From: Bradyrhizobium zhengyangense
GTDB taxonomy: Bacteria > Pseudomonadota > Alphaproteobacteria > Rhizobiales > Xanthobacteraceae
Assembly: GCF_022012435.1 (NCBI RefSeq)
Contig: NZ_JAKLUA010000001.1
Coordinates: 620,001-684,000 of the forward strand
Direction of reading: 5' to 3'
Length of the DNA: 64,000 nt
Shown here: positions 26,928-34,802 of the stretch, in pieces
Layout of the letters: each line of letters opens with the position of its first letter
How positions within the stretch are numbered: the stretch's first letter is position 1
Made by a program: the position numbers and the translations under genes
The notes under the pieces: generated by a model
What the model was told of the DNA's origin: nothing
What the model saw: only the letters and a program-made list of their open reading frames with translations
Databases searched by the model: none

Positions 26928-28106
26928 ATGGCCTTCCTGAACATCAACGCCACGCTGCCCGAAAAGGGCCGTGACCTCAGGCTCGACCTGTTTCGCGGTA
27001 TCGCCAACTGGGCGATCTTCCTCGACCACATCCCCGACAACATCGTGAACTGGATCACGACGCGCAACTACGGCTTTTCGGACGCGGCCGATTTGTTCGT
27101 CTTCATCTCCGGCTACACGGCTACGTTCGTCTACGCCCGGATGATGCTGGAGCGCGGCTTCATCGTCGGCGCCACCCGCCTGACCAAGCGGGTCTGGCAG
27201 CTCTATGTCGCCCACATCATCCTGTTCGTGATCTATATCGCCTCGATCAGCTATCTGGCGCTGCGCTTCGGCGATTCCGAGATGATCAACGAGTTCAACG
27301 TCGCCGGCCTCGTCGACAACGCCACCGAGACCTTGCGCCAGGGCCTGTTCCTGCGGTTCAAGCCGCTCAATCTCGACGTGCTGCCACTCTACATCGTGTT
27401 GATGGGCCTGTTTCCGCCGGTGCTGTGGTTCATGCTGCGCAAGCCTGATCTGACGATGGTGCTGTCCATTGTCCTGTGGCTCTCGGCGCGACACTTCGGC
27501 TGGAATTTGACCGCCTATCCGGGCGGCCAGTGGTATTTCAACCCCTATTGCTGGCAGGTGCTGTTCGTGTTCGGCGCCTGGTGCGCGATGGGCGGCGCAC
27601 GCCGTTCGGGCTGGCTGATCAATTCGTCGGTTACGTTGTGGGTCTGCCTCGCCTATCTCGCCTTCGCGCTGGTCATGACCATGGCCGGCCGTTTTCCGGC
27701 GCTTGGCGGCATGTTCCCGGAATGGCTGTTCTCGGCGTTCAATCCGAACGACAAGACCAACCTTGCGCCCTACCGCTTCATCCACTTCGTCGTGATCGTG
27801 ATCCTGGTGATCCGCTTCGTGCCGAAGGAATGGCCGGGGCTGGAGTGGAAGGTCTTCGATCCCGTGATCGTCTGCGGCCAGCAATCGCTCGCCGTGTTCT
27901 GCGTCGGCGTTTTCCTGTCCTTCGTCGGCCATTTCGAGCTGTCGATGAGCTCGGGCTCGCTGTTCGCGCAGCTGTTCGTCTCCATCGCCGGAATCGCGAT
28001 CATGACGACGGTGGCCTATTACATCTCGTGGTCGAAGCGGCAGGACAAGCCGCTGAAGCCGCCGCCGGCGAAGTCCGCAGCTCCCCCCGCGGCAAAGGCC
28101 GCCTGA
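26928..28106 (+). CDS. opgC: OpgC-type membrane protein (glucan modification)
   Basis: The 392-residue protein starts MAFLNINATLPEKGRDLRLD. It contains the OpgC/acyltransferase-3 entry motif DLFRGIANWAIFLDHIPDNI, FGFSDAADLFVFISGYTATF-like helices and about ten transmembrane segments. It ends in a Pro/Lys/Ala-rich cytoplasmic tail. OpgC proteins transfer succinyl groups to periplasmic glucans in the inner membrane, affecting osmoadaptation and plant interaction. A longer frame begins upstream within the tandem repeats, but its composition is not protein-like. Confidence 0.85.
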   Translation: MAFLNINATLPEKGRDLRLDLFRGIANWAIFLDHIPDNIVNWITTRNYGFSDAADLFVFISGYTATFVYARMMLERGFIVGATRLTKRVWQLYVAHIILFVIYIASISYLALRFGDSEMINEFNVAGLVDNATETLRQGLFLRFKPLNLDVLPLYIVLMGLFPPVLWFMLRKPDLTMVLSIVLWLSARHFGWNLTAYPGGQWYFNPYCWQVLFVFGAWCAMGGARRSGWLINSSVTLWVCLAYLAFALVMTMAGRFPALGGMFPEWLFSAFNPNDKTNLAPYRFIHFVVIVILVIRFVPKEWPGLEWKVFDPVIVCGQQSLAVFCVGVFLSFVGHFELSMSSGSLFAQLFVSIAGIAIMTTVAYYISWSKRQDKPLKPPPAKSAAPPAAKAA

Positions 28107-28277
28107 GCCGTCGAACGCCCGCTGGTTCAAGCGAGCGTTCGACGCCCGTTGCCATATCCGGCTTGTCGGGGATCAGGCTGGCCGGGTCAACTTGACTTGG
28201 GTCAACCAGGAGCGATGCCGATCAGCCTAGGGTTATCGTGACACGCGCCGCCGCACTGATATCGGCGGCCTTCCCTC

Positions 28278-28312
28278 GGACAAGGCCCAAGGACAAGGCC
28301 CAAGGACAAGGC
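28278..28312 (+). repeat. 13-base tandem repeats at a ribosome binding site
   Basis: GGACAAGGCCCAA is present twice in tandem (28278-28290, 28291-28303), followed by a partial third unit GGACAAGGC. Each unit contributes an AAGGA-like Shine-Dalgarno core. The last lies a few bases before the ATG at 28319. Confidence 0.75.
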
Positions 28313-28318
28313 AAGCAC

Positions 28319-28744
28319 ATGCCCTCTCATTTTCACGCCGTGGTCTGGATCGATCATTCGCAGGCCCGGATCTTCCATCTTGGCCTGAGCGGCTCCGACG
28401 AAGTCACCCTGCATCCGCAGTTGGCAACGCGGCATCTTCATCACAAGGCCAACACGATCGGCAGCGGCCACGCCGCGCCGGACAAAACCTTCCTCGCCGA
28501 GGTGACCAAGGCCATCGCCGATGCCGGAGAAATCCTCATCATCGGTCCGGCGAACGCGAAGATGGAGCTCGCCAGCCACATTCGCGCCCATGCGCCCGAT
28601 CTCGCCAAGCGGATCGTCGCGGTGGAAGCGGCCGATCATCCCACCGATAACGAGATCGTCGCTTACGCCAAGCGTCACTTCAAATTGCCGCTCCCGCGCA
28701 TACAGGCCCCCGGCGCCGCCGCGGGGGAAAGACATCAGGGCTGA
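28319..28744 (+). CDS. Translational machinery-type protein (eRF1/Pelota-like fold)
   Basis: The 141-residue product starts MPSHFHAVVWIDHSQARIFH and contains RHLHHKANTIGSGHAAPDKT, ADAGEILIIGPANAKMELAS and HPTDNEIVAYAKRHFKL. This is the small family usually annotated in rhizobia as translational machinery protein. It has an RNase-H-like core related to the eRF1/Pelota central domain. The biochemical role is unclear, and stress or hibernation functions have been suggested by annotation only. Three tandem repeats carry its ribosome binding sites. Confidence 0.75.
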   Translation: MPSHFHAVVWIDHSQARIFHLGLSGSDEVTLHPQLATRHLHHKANTIGSGHAAPDKTFLAEVTKAIADAGEILIIGPANAKMELASHIRAHAPDLAKRIVAVEAADHPTDNEIVAYAKRHFKLPLPRIQAPGAAAGERHQG

Positions 28745-28760
28745 GCGAAGCGCCTCCGTT

Positions 28761-28955
28761 TCAGGCCGCCGCCTCGCCGTCATACTCGGTGAATTTCTTG
28801 TAGATCCAGTCGCGGCCGTCGTGACGACGCCAGACCTTGCCGTAGACGAGCTGCCCATTGATTGAGCGGCGCGGCACGATGACGGTCCAGAGATGCCAGA
28901 TCTCGGTCCAGTTCGGCCGTTGGCGGGATGTTTTCGTGGTGAGATCGAAAGCCAT
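28761..28955 (-). CDS. Small conserved hypothetical protein
   Basis: The 64-residue product begins MAFDLTTKTSRQRPNWTEIW and contains RRSINGQLVYGKVWRRHDGR and DWIYKKFTEYDGEAAA. It is basic and Trp-rich. I recognise the pattern from Bradyrhizobium genomes, but no function is assigned there as far as I know. ATG 28955 is used because upstream sequence in the frame is atypical. Confidence 0.65.
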   Translation of the reverse strand: MAFDLTTKTSRQRPNWTEIWHLWTVIVPRRSINGQLVYGKVWRRHDGRDWIYKKFTEYDGEAAA

Positions 28956-29260
28956 GACGGACAACTCGCGCGAAACGAAACACCGCGACGAATGTGATCT
29001 CGTGTGAGCCGCTGCTGGGCGTCGTCGCGGGCCGGGACCAGTTGATACCATCAGCCAAAATGACCGCAACGATGGTCCGCGCTTAACCTAACCGATCAAC
29101 CTTACCCGTCGTCGGAAGGCCGCGTTGCCAGTTGAAACGCCTGCCCATCTTTCCTAAGATGCATGCGCAATTTGAGAATGAATGCGCCGTTTCCGAAGAG
29201 CGCACCGGGGCTGATTTCAGGCTGATTTTTTCAAGCGACTGACTGCGCGGGTCGACGATC
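28956..29260. other. Gap without recognised gene
   Basis: About 300 bases lie between two small genes. I find no frame with gene-like composition. The stretch GGGGCTGATTTCAGGCTGA followed by TTTTTTC near 29211-29236 is the only noticeable feature. It is partly complementary to the conserved motif at 29484-29502. Confidence 0.4.
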
Positions 29261-29419
29261 ATGAATTTGCAATGTGCCTATTTGCGGCTGGCAATGGCTT
29301 CGCCGCCCCCGACACCGGTCGCTAGGCGGTCGCCGGATCAATCGCCAAAGGCTGTCAACGACAATCATCCGGTCTGGCCGCTGATCCCGTTTCCAGCGGG
29401 CTGGTATGCCTCGGGCTAA
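29261..29419 (+). CDS. Small hypothetical protein
   Basis: This 52-residue frame, MNLQCAYLRLAMASPPPTPV and so on, ends in DNHPVWPLIPFPAGWYASG. The aromatic/proline-rich C-terminus resembles small Bradyrhizobium proteins. No domain or function is known. A clear ribosome site is not visible. Confidence 0.45.
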   Translation: MNLQCAYLRLAMASPPPTPVARRSPDQSPKAVNDNHPVWPLIPFPAGWYASG

Positions 29420-29473
29420 AGCCCTCAAAAGTGCAACGCCGCGCAAGCGGAGTATCCTCGCTTGGCGGCGTCC

Positions 29474-29502
29474 GTTAGGCATTGGGCGCTGAAATCCCCA
29501 AC
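29474..29502 (+). other. Copy of motif shared with the candidate ncRNA at 35.2 kb
   Basis: GTTAGGC, a 3-base spacer and GGGCGCTGAAATCCCCAAC here match GTTAGGC ... GGCGCTGAAATCCCAAC at 35272-35310. At the second site this is the 3' half of the closing stem of a structured RNA. Here the matching 5' strand is not evident, so this may be a degenerate relative or a remnant. Confidence 0.4.
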
Positions 29503-29654
29503 ATCGATATGTCTATGGCGACGTTCCAAAGGTTCGATGAGGCTTTGGTCATTCTGCGCGCGCTAGCTTTGGTGTTTCAGAAGGTTGTCCATCTGGTCTG
29601 AACCTAAGAAGCTGAGGTTGCGAAGCTTCAACGTTCCAAGGAAAGACCAGATAT

Positions 29655-29765
29655 AACGTCCACAAGAATGCGCCTTTGACGCCCAAAGGTCGAGAGGCGA
29701 TGGTGCGCAGCGTCGTCGAGGACGGGCTGAGCCAGGCCAACGTAAGCGGTCGGCTAACCTGTGTC
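29655..29765 (+). pseudogene. IS481-like transposase N-terminal remnant
   Basis: The frame reads NVHKNAPLTPKGREAMVRSV and then VEDGLSQANVSGRL. This matches the N-terminus of IS481-family transposases (N-x-H-K-N-A-R-L-T-P-x-G-R-E). After about 37 codons the similarity stops and the frame runs into the tRNA-Pro gene region. No start codon, catalytic DDE part or terminal repeats remain, so this is a dead fragment. tRNA vicinity is a frequent insertion place. Confidence 0.6.
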
Positions 29766-29809
29766 AGCGCTCTTGGATCTCTGGGGATGAAGAGGGTCCA
29801 CGCCCGGAC

Positions 29810-29886
29810 TGGTCGGGGCAGCTGGATTCGAACCAACGACCTGCAGTACCCAAAACTGCCGCGCTACCAGGCTGCGCTATACCCCG
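29810..29886 (-). tRNA. tRNA-Pro (TGG)
   Basis: The minus strand folds as a 77-base tRNA. The acceptor CGGGGTA pairs near the 3' end GCCCCGA-CCA, the D arm is GCGC-AGCCTGGTAG-CGC, the anticodon loop TTTTGGG carries TGG, and the T arm is GTTGG-TTCGAAT-CCAGC. CCA is encoded. It is flanked on the 3' side by the IS481 remnant. Confidence 0.95.
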
Positions 29887-30017
29887 AATGTCCGGCGAGC
29901 CCCGTCGATACACGCTTCCTGGGGGGCCATCAAGCTTTCCAAGCCGCCAGGCAACCGCAGCCGCCGACAGGATACCCCCCGGATTTACCGGGCCGGGCGA
30001 CAATAGCCCTACCCGAC

Positions 30018-30503
30018 CTATTTGCTGCCGAACAAGGGGTGTCCGACGTGATCGCCGGGACGGATACCGTATTTCTGCGCTGTTCCCGCCACCACCTCAA
30101 GGACGGCCCGGGCGGGCCCCTTGGACGAGATAATCTTGGTCGAAAGCGGTTCGGTGTTTTCGGCGATGCGCAGGATGCGGCCGTCGGCGCGAATGAAGAT
30201 CATGTCGAGCGACACATAAGTGTTCTTCATCCACATCGACACTTCCTGCTCGGGATTGAAGTCGAACAGCATGCCTTTGCCGTCAGCCAATTCCTTGCGG
30301 TACATCAGCCCGGTCTGCTTCTCCTCATCCGTGGTCGCCATCTCCACCGAGAACACCTGGACGCCGTTCTTGGTGACGATCTCAAGCGGCTGGAAACTGG
30401 CGGCACGAACGGGAGCGCCGGCGACGGCGAAGCCGACAATGACGAGAGCGGCGGCAAGAAAGCCCCGGGCAACGGACCGGGCGGCCTTTCGATCAAAGCT
30501 CAT
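30018..30503 (-). CDS. DUF192 domain secreted protein
   Basis: The 161-residue product has a signal peptide (GFLAAALVIVGFAVAGAPVR, cleaved near VRA-ASF). Then comes the complete DUF192 domain: VEMATTDEEKQTGLMYRKEL, GMLFDFNPEQEVSMWMKNTY, SLDMIFIRADGRILRIAENT and AVLEVVAGTAQKYGIRPGDH. The family is widespread, periplasmic or secreted, and of unknown biochemical role. ATG 30503 gives a proper signal peptide. It is preceded by the double cold-shock gene on the same strand. Confidence 0.85.
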   Translation of the reverse strand: MSFDRKAARSVARGFLAAALVIVGFAVAGAPVRAASFQPLEIVTKNGVQVFSVEMATTDEEKQTGLMYRKELADGKGMLFDFNPEQEVSMWMKNTYVSLDMIFIRADGRILRIAENTEPLSTKIISSKGPARAVLEVVAGTAQKYGIRPGDHVGHPLFGSK

Positions 30504-30665
30504 GGCGGGGATACTCGGCAGGAAATGCGGCAAGAAAGTCAGGACCACAATGACTGGCCCAACGGTTACGGATTGCGACTTCCTTACGCGGCCACCGCCC
30601 CAAAAGCCAGAAGCGCGCAGGCCACCCCGCGCGCTTCTGCCCACCAATACGGAAATTTGAAGCTT

Positions 30666-31298
30666 CTAGTGCGACTGGAGACCCGGCGAGCCGGTCTCCG
30701 GATGGATCTCGGCCGCCATCATCCCCTTGGAGCCGGGCCCGAAGCGAACCAGCACATACTGGCCCGGGCGCAGCTCGGTCATGCCGAAACGGCGCAGCGT
30801 CTCCATGTGCACGAAAATGTCGGGCGTGCCCTCGCCGCAGGTCAGGAAGCCGAAGCCCCGCAGCCGGTTGAACCATTTGACCTGGGCCCGCTCGAGGCCG
30901 CTGGTCGCGGTCACCGTGACGTGGGTGCGCGGCGGCAGCATCTGCGCCGGATGGATCGCGGTCGACTCGTCCATCGAGACGACGCGGAAGGCCTGGTAGC
31001 CCTTGGCGCGCTGGATGCACTCGACGACGATGCGGGCACCCTCATAGGCGGTCTGGAAGCCGTCGCGTCTAAGCACGGTAACGTGCAGGAGGACGTCGGG
31101 CCAGCCATTGTCGGGGACGATGAAGCCGTAGCCCTTTGATGCATCGAACCATTTGATGACGCCATGAACCTCGACGAGGTTGGCGCTGCCCTCACCTAGC
31201 CCGGTGAAAGGACTGAGCGCATTGTCGCGACCGGCGCCGTGCTCGCCCGACGCGGGAACTCCCAGCTTCTTGGACTCAAATCCGTCCGACGACCCCAT
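30666..31298 (-). CDS. Protein with two cold-shock domains
   Basis: The 210-residue product starts MGSSDGFESKKLGVPASGEH. It carries two cold-shock domains, the first with VIKWFDASKGYGFIVPDNGW and DVLLHVTVLRRDG and the second with VKWFNRLRGFGFLTCGEGTP and DIFVHMETLRRFG. The aromatic RNP1/RNP2 motifs are intact in both. Tandem-CSD proteins of this type are characteristic of Rhizobiales and bind single-stranded nucleic acid. An alternative ATG lies 36 bases upstream. Confidence 0.9.
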   Translation of the reverse strand: MGSSDGFESKKLGVPASGEHGAGRDNALSPFTGLGEGSANLVEVHGVIKWFDASKGYGFIVPDNGWPDVLLHVTVLRRDGFQTAYEGARIVVECIQRAKGYQAFRVVSMDESTAIHPAQMLPPRTHVTVTATSGLERAQVKWFNRLRGFGFLTCGEGTPDIFVHMETLRRFGMTELRPGQYVLVRFGPGSKGMMAAEIHPETGSPGLQSH

Positions 31299-31497
31299 AA
31301 CCCCGGACCCCGCAACTGCCATGCAACCCGCCACATTGGCGGTGCTCGAATCACGCGTCTTAAGAGAATCTTCTCACCTCGACGCGACGCGAATCTTTCG
31401 ACTCAAAAGATAACACTCCCGGTTGAGACGCATAGATAAAAAAGAGATTCGGCGGAACCTATGAACAGCTTGCACAGCCGCGAATCAAACTAACGCC

Positions 31498-32259
31498 TCA
31501 ATTGCCGACAAAGGGTCCGAGCGTTTCGCCGATGTCGTGGCGGATGACGAGGTCGGCGATGTCGTCCTGCTCGGTCGGCTCGCGATTGATGATCACCAAA
31601 CGTGCACCCGAGTTCTTCGCCATCATCGGGAAGCCGGCCGCCGGCCACACCACGAGCGAGGAACCGATCGCGATGAACAGATCGCAGGCCTGCGCCAGCT
31701 CGGTCGCGCGTTGCATTTCATCCTCGGGCATCGCCTGACCGAATGAGATCGTTGCGGTTTTGACCGGCTCGTCGCAGGCAGTGCAGTTGGGCGCCGCACC
31801 GTCTGCGTCGAACCGGCGCTTCACCCAGTCGAGCTGGTAGGTCTGCCCACATCCGATGCAGCGCGCGTAAGTGGTATTGCCGTGAAGTTCAATCACGCGA
31901 TCGGCCGCGAAGCCCGAGGCCTGGTGTAGATTGTCGATGTTCTGGGTGATGACCGCCGGGATCTTGCCGGCACGATGCAGCGAGGCGAGCGCGCGATGGC
32001 CGCGTCCGGGCTTGGCTGCGGAAAACACCTCCTCCATCGCAAAGCGCCTTCGCCAGGACTCGTCACGCGCCTCCTGGCTTGCGACGAACTCGTCGAACTG
32101 GATCGGACGATTGCGAGTCCAAATTCCGCCCGGCGAGCGGAAGTCGGGGATGCCGCATTCAGTCGAGATGCCCGCGCCGGTGAACGGCACGATGATCTTT
32201 GCGCGCGCGATCATGTCGCCGAGCCGTTCGACGCCGCTCTGAAGATTTTCTGCAATCAC
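31498..32259 (-). CDS. cobB: NAD-dependent protein deacylase (sirtuin)
   Basis: The 253-residue enzyme shows all sirtuin motifs: TGAGISTECGIPDFRSPGGI, TQNIDNLHQASG, HGNTTYARC with the catalytic His, two Cys pairs of the zinc site (C-x-x-C in RCIGCG and NCTAC) and the cofactor loop IGSSLVVWPAAGFP. It removes acyl groups from lysines using NAD and adjusts central metabolic enzymes. It is monocistronic, and nothing unusual is seen. Confidence 0.93.
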   Translation of the reverse strand: MIAENLQSGVERLGDMIARAKIIVPFTGAGISTECGIPDFRSPGGIWTRNRPIQFDEFVASQEARDESWRRRFAMEEVFSAAKPGRGHRALASLHRAGKIPAVITQNIDNLHQASGFAADRVIELHGNTTYARCIGCGQTYQLDWVKRRFDADGAAPNCTACDEPVKTATISFGQAMPEDEMQRATELAQACDLFIAIGSSLVVWPAAGFPMMAKNSGARLVIINREPTEQDDIADLVIRHDIGETLGPFVGN

Positions 32260-32529
32260 GCGCCGCCTCCCGATTCAATTTCGCGCTAGCTGCAACATGT
32301 GCAAGCGGCAAGATTGTTGACGCTCTTATCCACCGGCGTGCAAGAGTTCTGCAACGACAGGGCGGCAATTTTTTCCGACCCTCGCTTATCACAATCCTGC
32401 AATGCCTCCTCCCCATTGACGCCCCAATCAGAAGCGCCAATGCATGTGTTGACGCGACTCAACGTGATTGCGGCGGCAGTGCTTGAGTTCACAAGTGCAC
32501 ACATACTCAGGTGTAGTGGGGATTTTGAC

Positions 32530-32694
32530 ATGACCGAGGACGAACAACGCAAGATCCGCGAACGCGAAGAGATCGCCGCCCGTGTCGCCGCCTTCCGTGC
32601 CACGCAAGAGAAATTCAAGCGCGAGCGCGAAGAGTATTTCGTCTCGACGCTGGAGAACGCGCGCAAGGTGGAGCGGCCCTCGCTCTGGCCGTGA
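32530..32694 (+). CDS. Small charged hypothetical protein
   Basis: The 54-residue product MTEDEQRKIREREEIAARVA and so on is one highly charged helix ending KVERPSLWP. It is followed 27 bases later by a strong terminator. No function is known. The terminator and the clean ATG-to-stop frame support a real short gene. Confidence 0.6.
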   Translation: MTEDEQRKIREREEIAARVAAFRATQEKFKREREEYFVSTLENARKVERPSLWP

Positions 32695-32721
32695 GCGCAT
32701 CGCGCGGGACAGGCGCCAACG

Positions 32722-32750
32722 AAAAAAGCCCGGAGCATCGCTCCGGGCTT
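32722..32750. terminator. Bidirectional intrinsic terminator
   Basis: AAAAGCCCGGAGC and GCTCCGGGCTTTT form a 13-base perfect stem with an ATC loop. A-runs precede it and T-runs follow it. It serves the small plus-strand gene ending at 32694 and the minus-strand Gly/Tyr-rich gene ending at 32767. Confidence 0.9.
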
Positions 32751-32766
32751 TTCGATTCCTCCACCG

Positions 32767-33051
32767 TTACCAATGACGGTAGTAGCGATGGTGCCGGTAA
32801 TACGGCCCGCCATAATAGGCGTACGGGCCAGGGCCGTAATCATAATAGGCCGGGCCGCCGTAATAGCCGTAGCCCGGGCCGTAATAGCCATAGCCGTACG
32901 GATGGGACGCGGCGACGGCGCCGGCTGTGATCGCACCGGCGGCGAGACCGAACGCGAGGCCCGGGCCAATACCGCGCGCCTGTGCAGGGGCCGCAACCGC
33001 GGTCACGCCGACGGCGGCGACGGTGGCAAGGATTGCGAGTGTCTTTTTCAT
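32767..33051 (-). CDS. Secreted Gly/Tyr-rich protein
   Basis: The 94-residue product has a signal peptide (MKKTLAILATVAAVGVTAVA, cut at AQA-RG). A Gly/Ala-rich hydrophobic stretch (GLAFGLAAGAITAGAVAA) follows, with a C-terminal half made of Gly-Tyr repeats (YGYYGPGYGYYGGPAYYDYG) ending RHHRYYRHW. Such small Gly/Tyr proteins are abundant in Bradyrhizobium and of unknown role in the periplasm or envelope. A clear GGAGGAGA-like site precedes ATG 33051. Confidence 0.75.
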   Translation of the reverse strand: MKKTLAILATVAAVGVTAVAAPAQARGIGPGLAFGLAAGAITAGAVAASHPYGYGYYGPGYGYYGGPAYYDYGPGPYAYYGGPYYRHHRYYRHW

Positions 33052-33225
33052 GATCTCCTCCTTCGCATCTGGGCGGACAACGCGAGCTGACGGCAAAGGT
33101 TCGCTCCGGATGGAACCGCAGCGGGCAGAAATAATCTCGCGGCGGATGGAACGATTGGGCGGGCGGTGGATTGATGCTGTACATGCGAAGGCCTCCGCCA
33201 TCCGGGTGGGGCAAGAGCATGAAGA

Positions 33226-33260
33226 CCCCGTCAGCATCTCCGCGGTGCTGGCGGGGTTTT
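33226..33260 (+). terminator. Terminator-like hairpin
   Basis: CCCCGTCAGCA (33226-33236) pairs with TGCTGGCGGGG (33246-33256), followed by TTTT. No well-supported plus-strand gene ends just before it. The transcript it terminates would have to start within the preceding 170 bases, so a short RNA is possible. Confidence 0.5.
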
Positions 33261-33330
33261 CAATTTCGCGGACAAGAATGGCAGCAGACATCAACGGCTG
33301 CCAACGGGGCGGGAGGCCGAGGAGACAAGA

Positions 33331-33561
33331 TTGCCGATATCCGCTTTGCTCGCCCGCATCCGCAGGCTCGTTCCCACAACCAACACGCAGCACTACGACG
33401 AGATCGTCCGGAACTTCGGCGTCGGTGCGCTCCGCCCGCCGCCAACGCCGATGAGCGACGGCGAGCTCGCCCGCGCCATCGCCGAGTTTCTCAAATCATC
33501 GCCGTCCACGGAATCGGTTGCGACGCTCGGCCGGCGGCTCGATCCCACCTCGCCGCTTTGA
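33331..33561 (+). CDS. Small hypothetical protein
   Basis: The 76-residue frame starts at TTG 33331 with GAGGAG 7 bases upstream. It begins MPISALLARIRRLVPTTNTQ and ends SVATLGRRLDPTSPL. It has an amphipathic, basic N-terminus and a helical C-terminus. No domain is recognised. The good ribosome site supports the unusual start codon. Confidence 0.55.
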   Translation: MPISALLARIRRLVPTTNTQHYDEIVRNFGVGALRPPPTPMSDGELARAIAEFLKSSPSTESVATLGRRLDPTSPL

Positions 33562-33639
33562 GCGGCGTTTCCTCGCAAGCGGCGGAACAAGCGCCTCGCG
33601 CGCGGGTTGAAATCGTCTCCCCGCGAGAGGAGGCTCATC

Positions 33640-33765
33640 ATGCCCGTCTGGCTCGAAGTCTTGCTCAATCTGTCCGGCTATGCCGGCTTCGTGGCGCTCG
33701 CAACAAGCGGCGCTGCGTGCTCGCGCAATTCCGCCGAGGACGAGACCTACCGCAGTAAACGCTAA
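33640..33765 (+). CDS. 41-residue membrane microprotein
   Basis: ATG 33640, preceded by GAGAGGAGG, opens MPVWLEVLLNLSGYAGFVAL and ends ATYRSKR-like after a short polar tail (NSAEDETYRSKR). There is one hydrophobic helix. The ribosome site is unusually strong. The gene overlaps the end of the convergent minus-strand gene by 4 bases. Confidence 0.6.
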   Translation: MPVWLEVLLNLSGYAGFVALATSGAACSRNSAEDETYRSKR

Positions 33766-33959
33766 TTCGCCGGCGGCGCGTGACCCGCGGTGCGCACCAG
33801 CCGGTCGGCCTTGACCGCGACGCGCGTGTCCTCGTCCTGCGGCCGCAGCGAAACGCTGATCGCCACGAAGGCGAGACAGAACAGCGCGCCGACGACGGCG
33901 ACACGGCGATAAGTCTGGCGGTCGCCCTGATAAAATGACGGTTCTAAAAAGGGTGTCAT
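33762..33959 (-). CDS. Small single-span membrane protein
   Basis: The 65-residue product starts MTPFLEPSFYQGDRQTYRRV. It has one transmembrane helix (VAVVGALFCLAFVAISVSL) and a polar C-terminal part with TRVAVKADRLVRTAGHAPPA. This type is common in Bradyrhizobium. Function is unknown. Confidence 0.7.
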   Translation of the reverse strand: MTPFLEPSFYQGDRQTYRRVAVVGALFCLAFVAISVSLRPQDEDTRVAVKADRLVRTAGHAPPAN

Positions 33960-34099
33960 GGCAATAATAGGTTTTCTTGTTGTCTTTGCCAGACACCTAC
34001 CCCAACGCGCAGGCGACGCAACGCGATTGGGCTTTTAACCTAACCGAATAGGGTTATCGCGAGGGCGGCAAGCTTTCGTTAGGAGATCGCGCGAGCGCT

Positions 34100-34450
34100 T
34101 CAGACGTCGGCGAGCCACTTCAGCGTCGCGCTAAAGCCGAGGCTGCGATGGCCGGCGACCAGCACGGTGCCGTATACTTCGGCCCCCTCCTCGGTGAACG
34201 TCCCCGAGAATCCGCTGGTCGCCTCGGCGCCGCCAAACAGCGGCCGGGCAAGCGGATCGGCAAACGGCGAATGCTGGTTGGTGGCAAGCTCGCCCTTCCA
34301 GGTACCATTGCCTGACGTGTAGGACCCGCGTGACCAGAAGTAAGGTCCGCCGCCGAGCAGGACGCCATCGCGCAGGATCAACACGCCGCTGTCGCGGCCC
34401 TTCACGCCGTCGAGCATGCGGATGTGGATGGAGTAGAGCCCGTTCTTCAT
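34100..34450 (-). CDS. GrlR-family regulatory protein
   Basis: The 116-residue product MKNGLYSIHIRMLDGVKGRD and so on has the features of the GrlR domain: DSGVLILRDGVLLGGGPYFW, SYTSGNGTWKGELATNQHSP and FSGTFTEEGAEVYGTVLVAG. GrlR in pathogenic E. coli represses type III secretion through GrlA. The family is much wider, and in rhizobia such proteins are uncharacterised. Two near-identical palindromes lie upstream, at 34562 and 34803. No GrlA partner is adjacent. Confidence 0.75.
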   Translation of the reverse strand: MKNGLYSIHIRMLDGVKGRDSGVLILRDGVLLGGGPYFWSRGSYTSGNGTWKGELATNQHSPFADPLARPLFGGAEATSGFSGTFTEEGAEVYGTVLVAGHRSLGFSATLKWLADV

Positions 34451-34561
34451 GGATGCGCCTGCCGTCCCAGCGACGATAGCGCGGCGTGCGGAGAGCGTCG
34501 AGACAGGGGCTTGCCGCCTGTTGCGGTCCGCCGACCATCTTTGTTCCAGCTTCGCCTGCAT

Positions 34562-34581
34562 TTCGTTCTCAAAAGAACGAA
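34562..34581. promoter_or_regulatory. Palindrome TTCGTTCT-N4-AGAACGAA, copy 1
   Basis: An 8-base perfect inverted repeat is embedded in a longer conserved string (ATTTCGTTCTC ... AGAACGAATCGGA) that recurs at 34801-34827. It lies about 110 bases upstream of the GrlR-like gene start. The form is that of a dimeric repressor operator. Confidence 0.5.
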
Positions 34582-34802
34582 TCGGAATCAACGAAATCGC
34601 GCGGAACAGATCTTAACAAATCATTTGCATGCGAATGAGCGACAAACCGCCGCAAGCAGGCGATCCCGCCATGTCGTCGATCATTGATTTGCGGCGACCG
34701 CAATGACGACACCGTGGTGCGGAGCATCGCGCTGACTCGTGTTGGCACAGGGCCGCGCGCTGAGGCCCGGACACACACGACCTGTTCTGCATCCGACTCC
34801 AT

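Noticed and set aside
26628..28130. Long minus-strand frame across opgC
   Set aside because: It is the mirror of the OpgC coding frame (Asp/His/Arg-rich, no domain). Only its last 101 codons, 26322-26627, are a real gene.
29676..31139. Long plus-strand frame through tRNA-Pro and DUF192 genes
   Set aside because: Only its first part (29655-29765) resembles a protein (IS481 remnant). The rest reads through a tRNA and antisense to two conserved genes.
32927..33454. Plus-strand frame with MEPQRAEIISRRMERLGG
   Set aside because: It runs through a terminator-like hairpin and into a supported gene in another frame. No start with a ribosome site is seen.
34569..34802. 77-residue minus-strand frame between the two palindromes
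   Set aside because: Composition is not gene-like, the start has no ribosome site, and the frame ends at the palindrome copies, so it is treated as non-coding.
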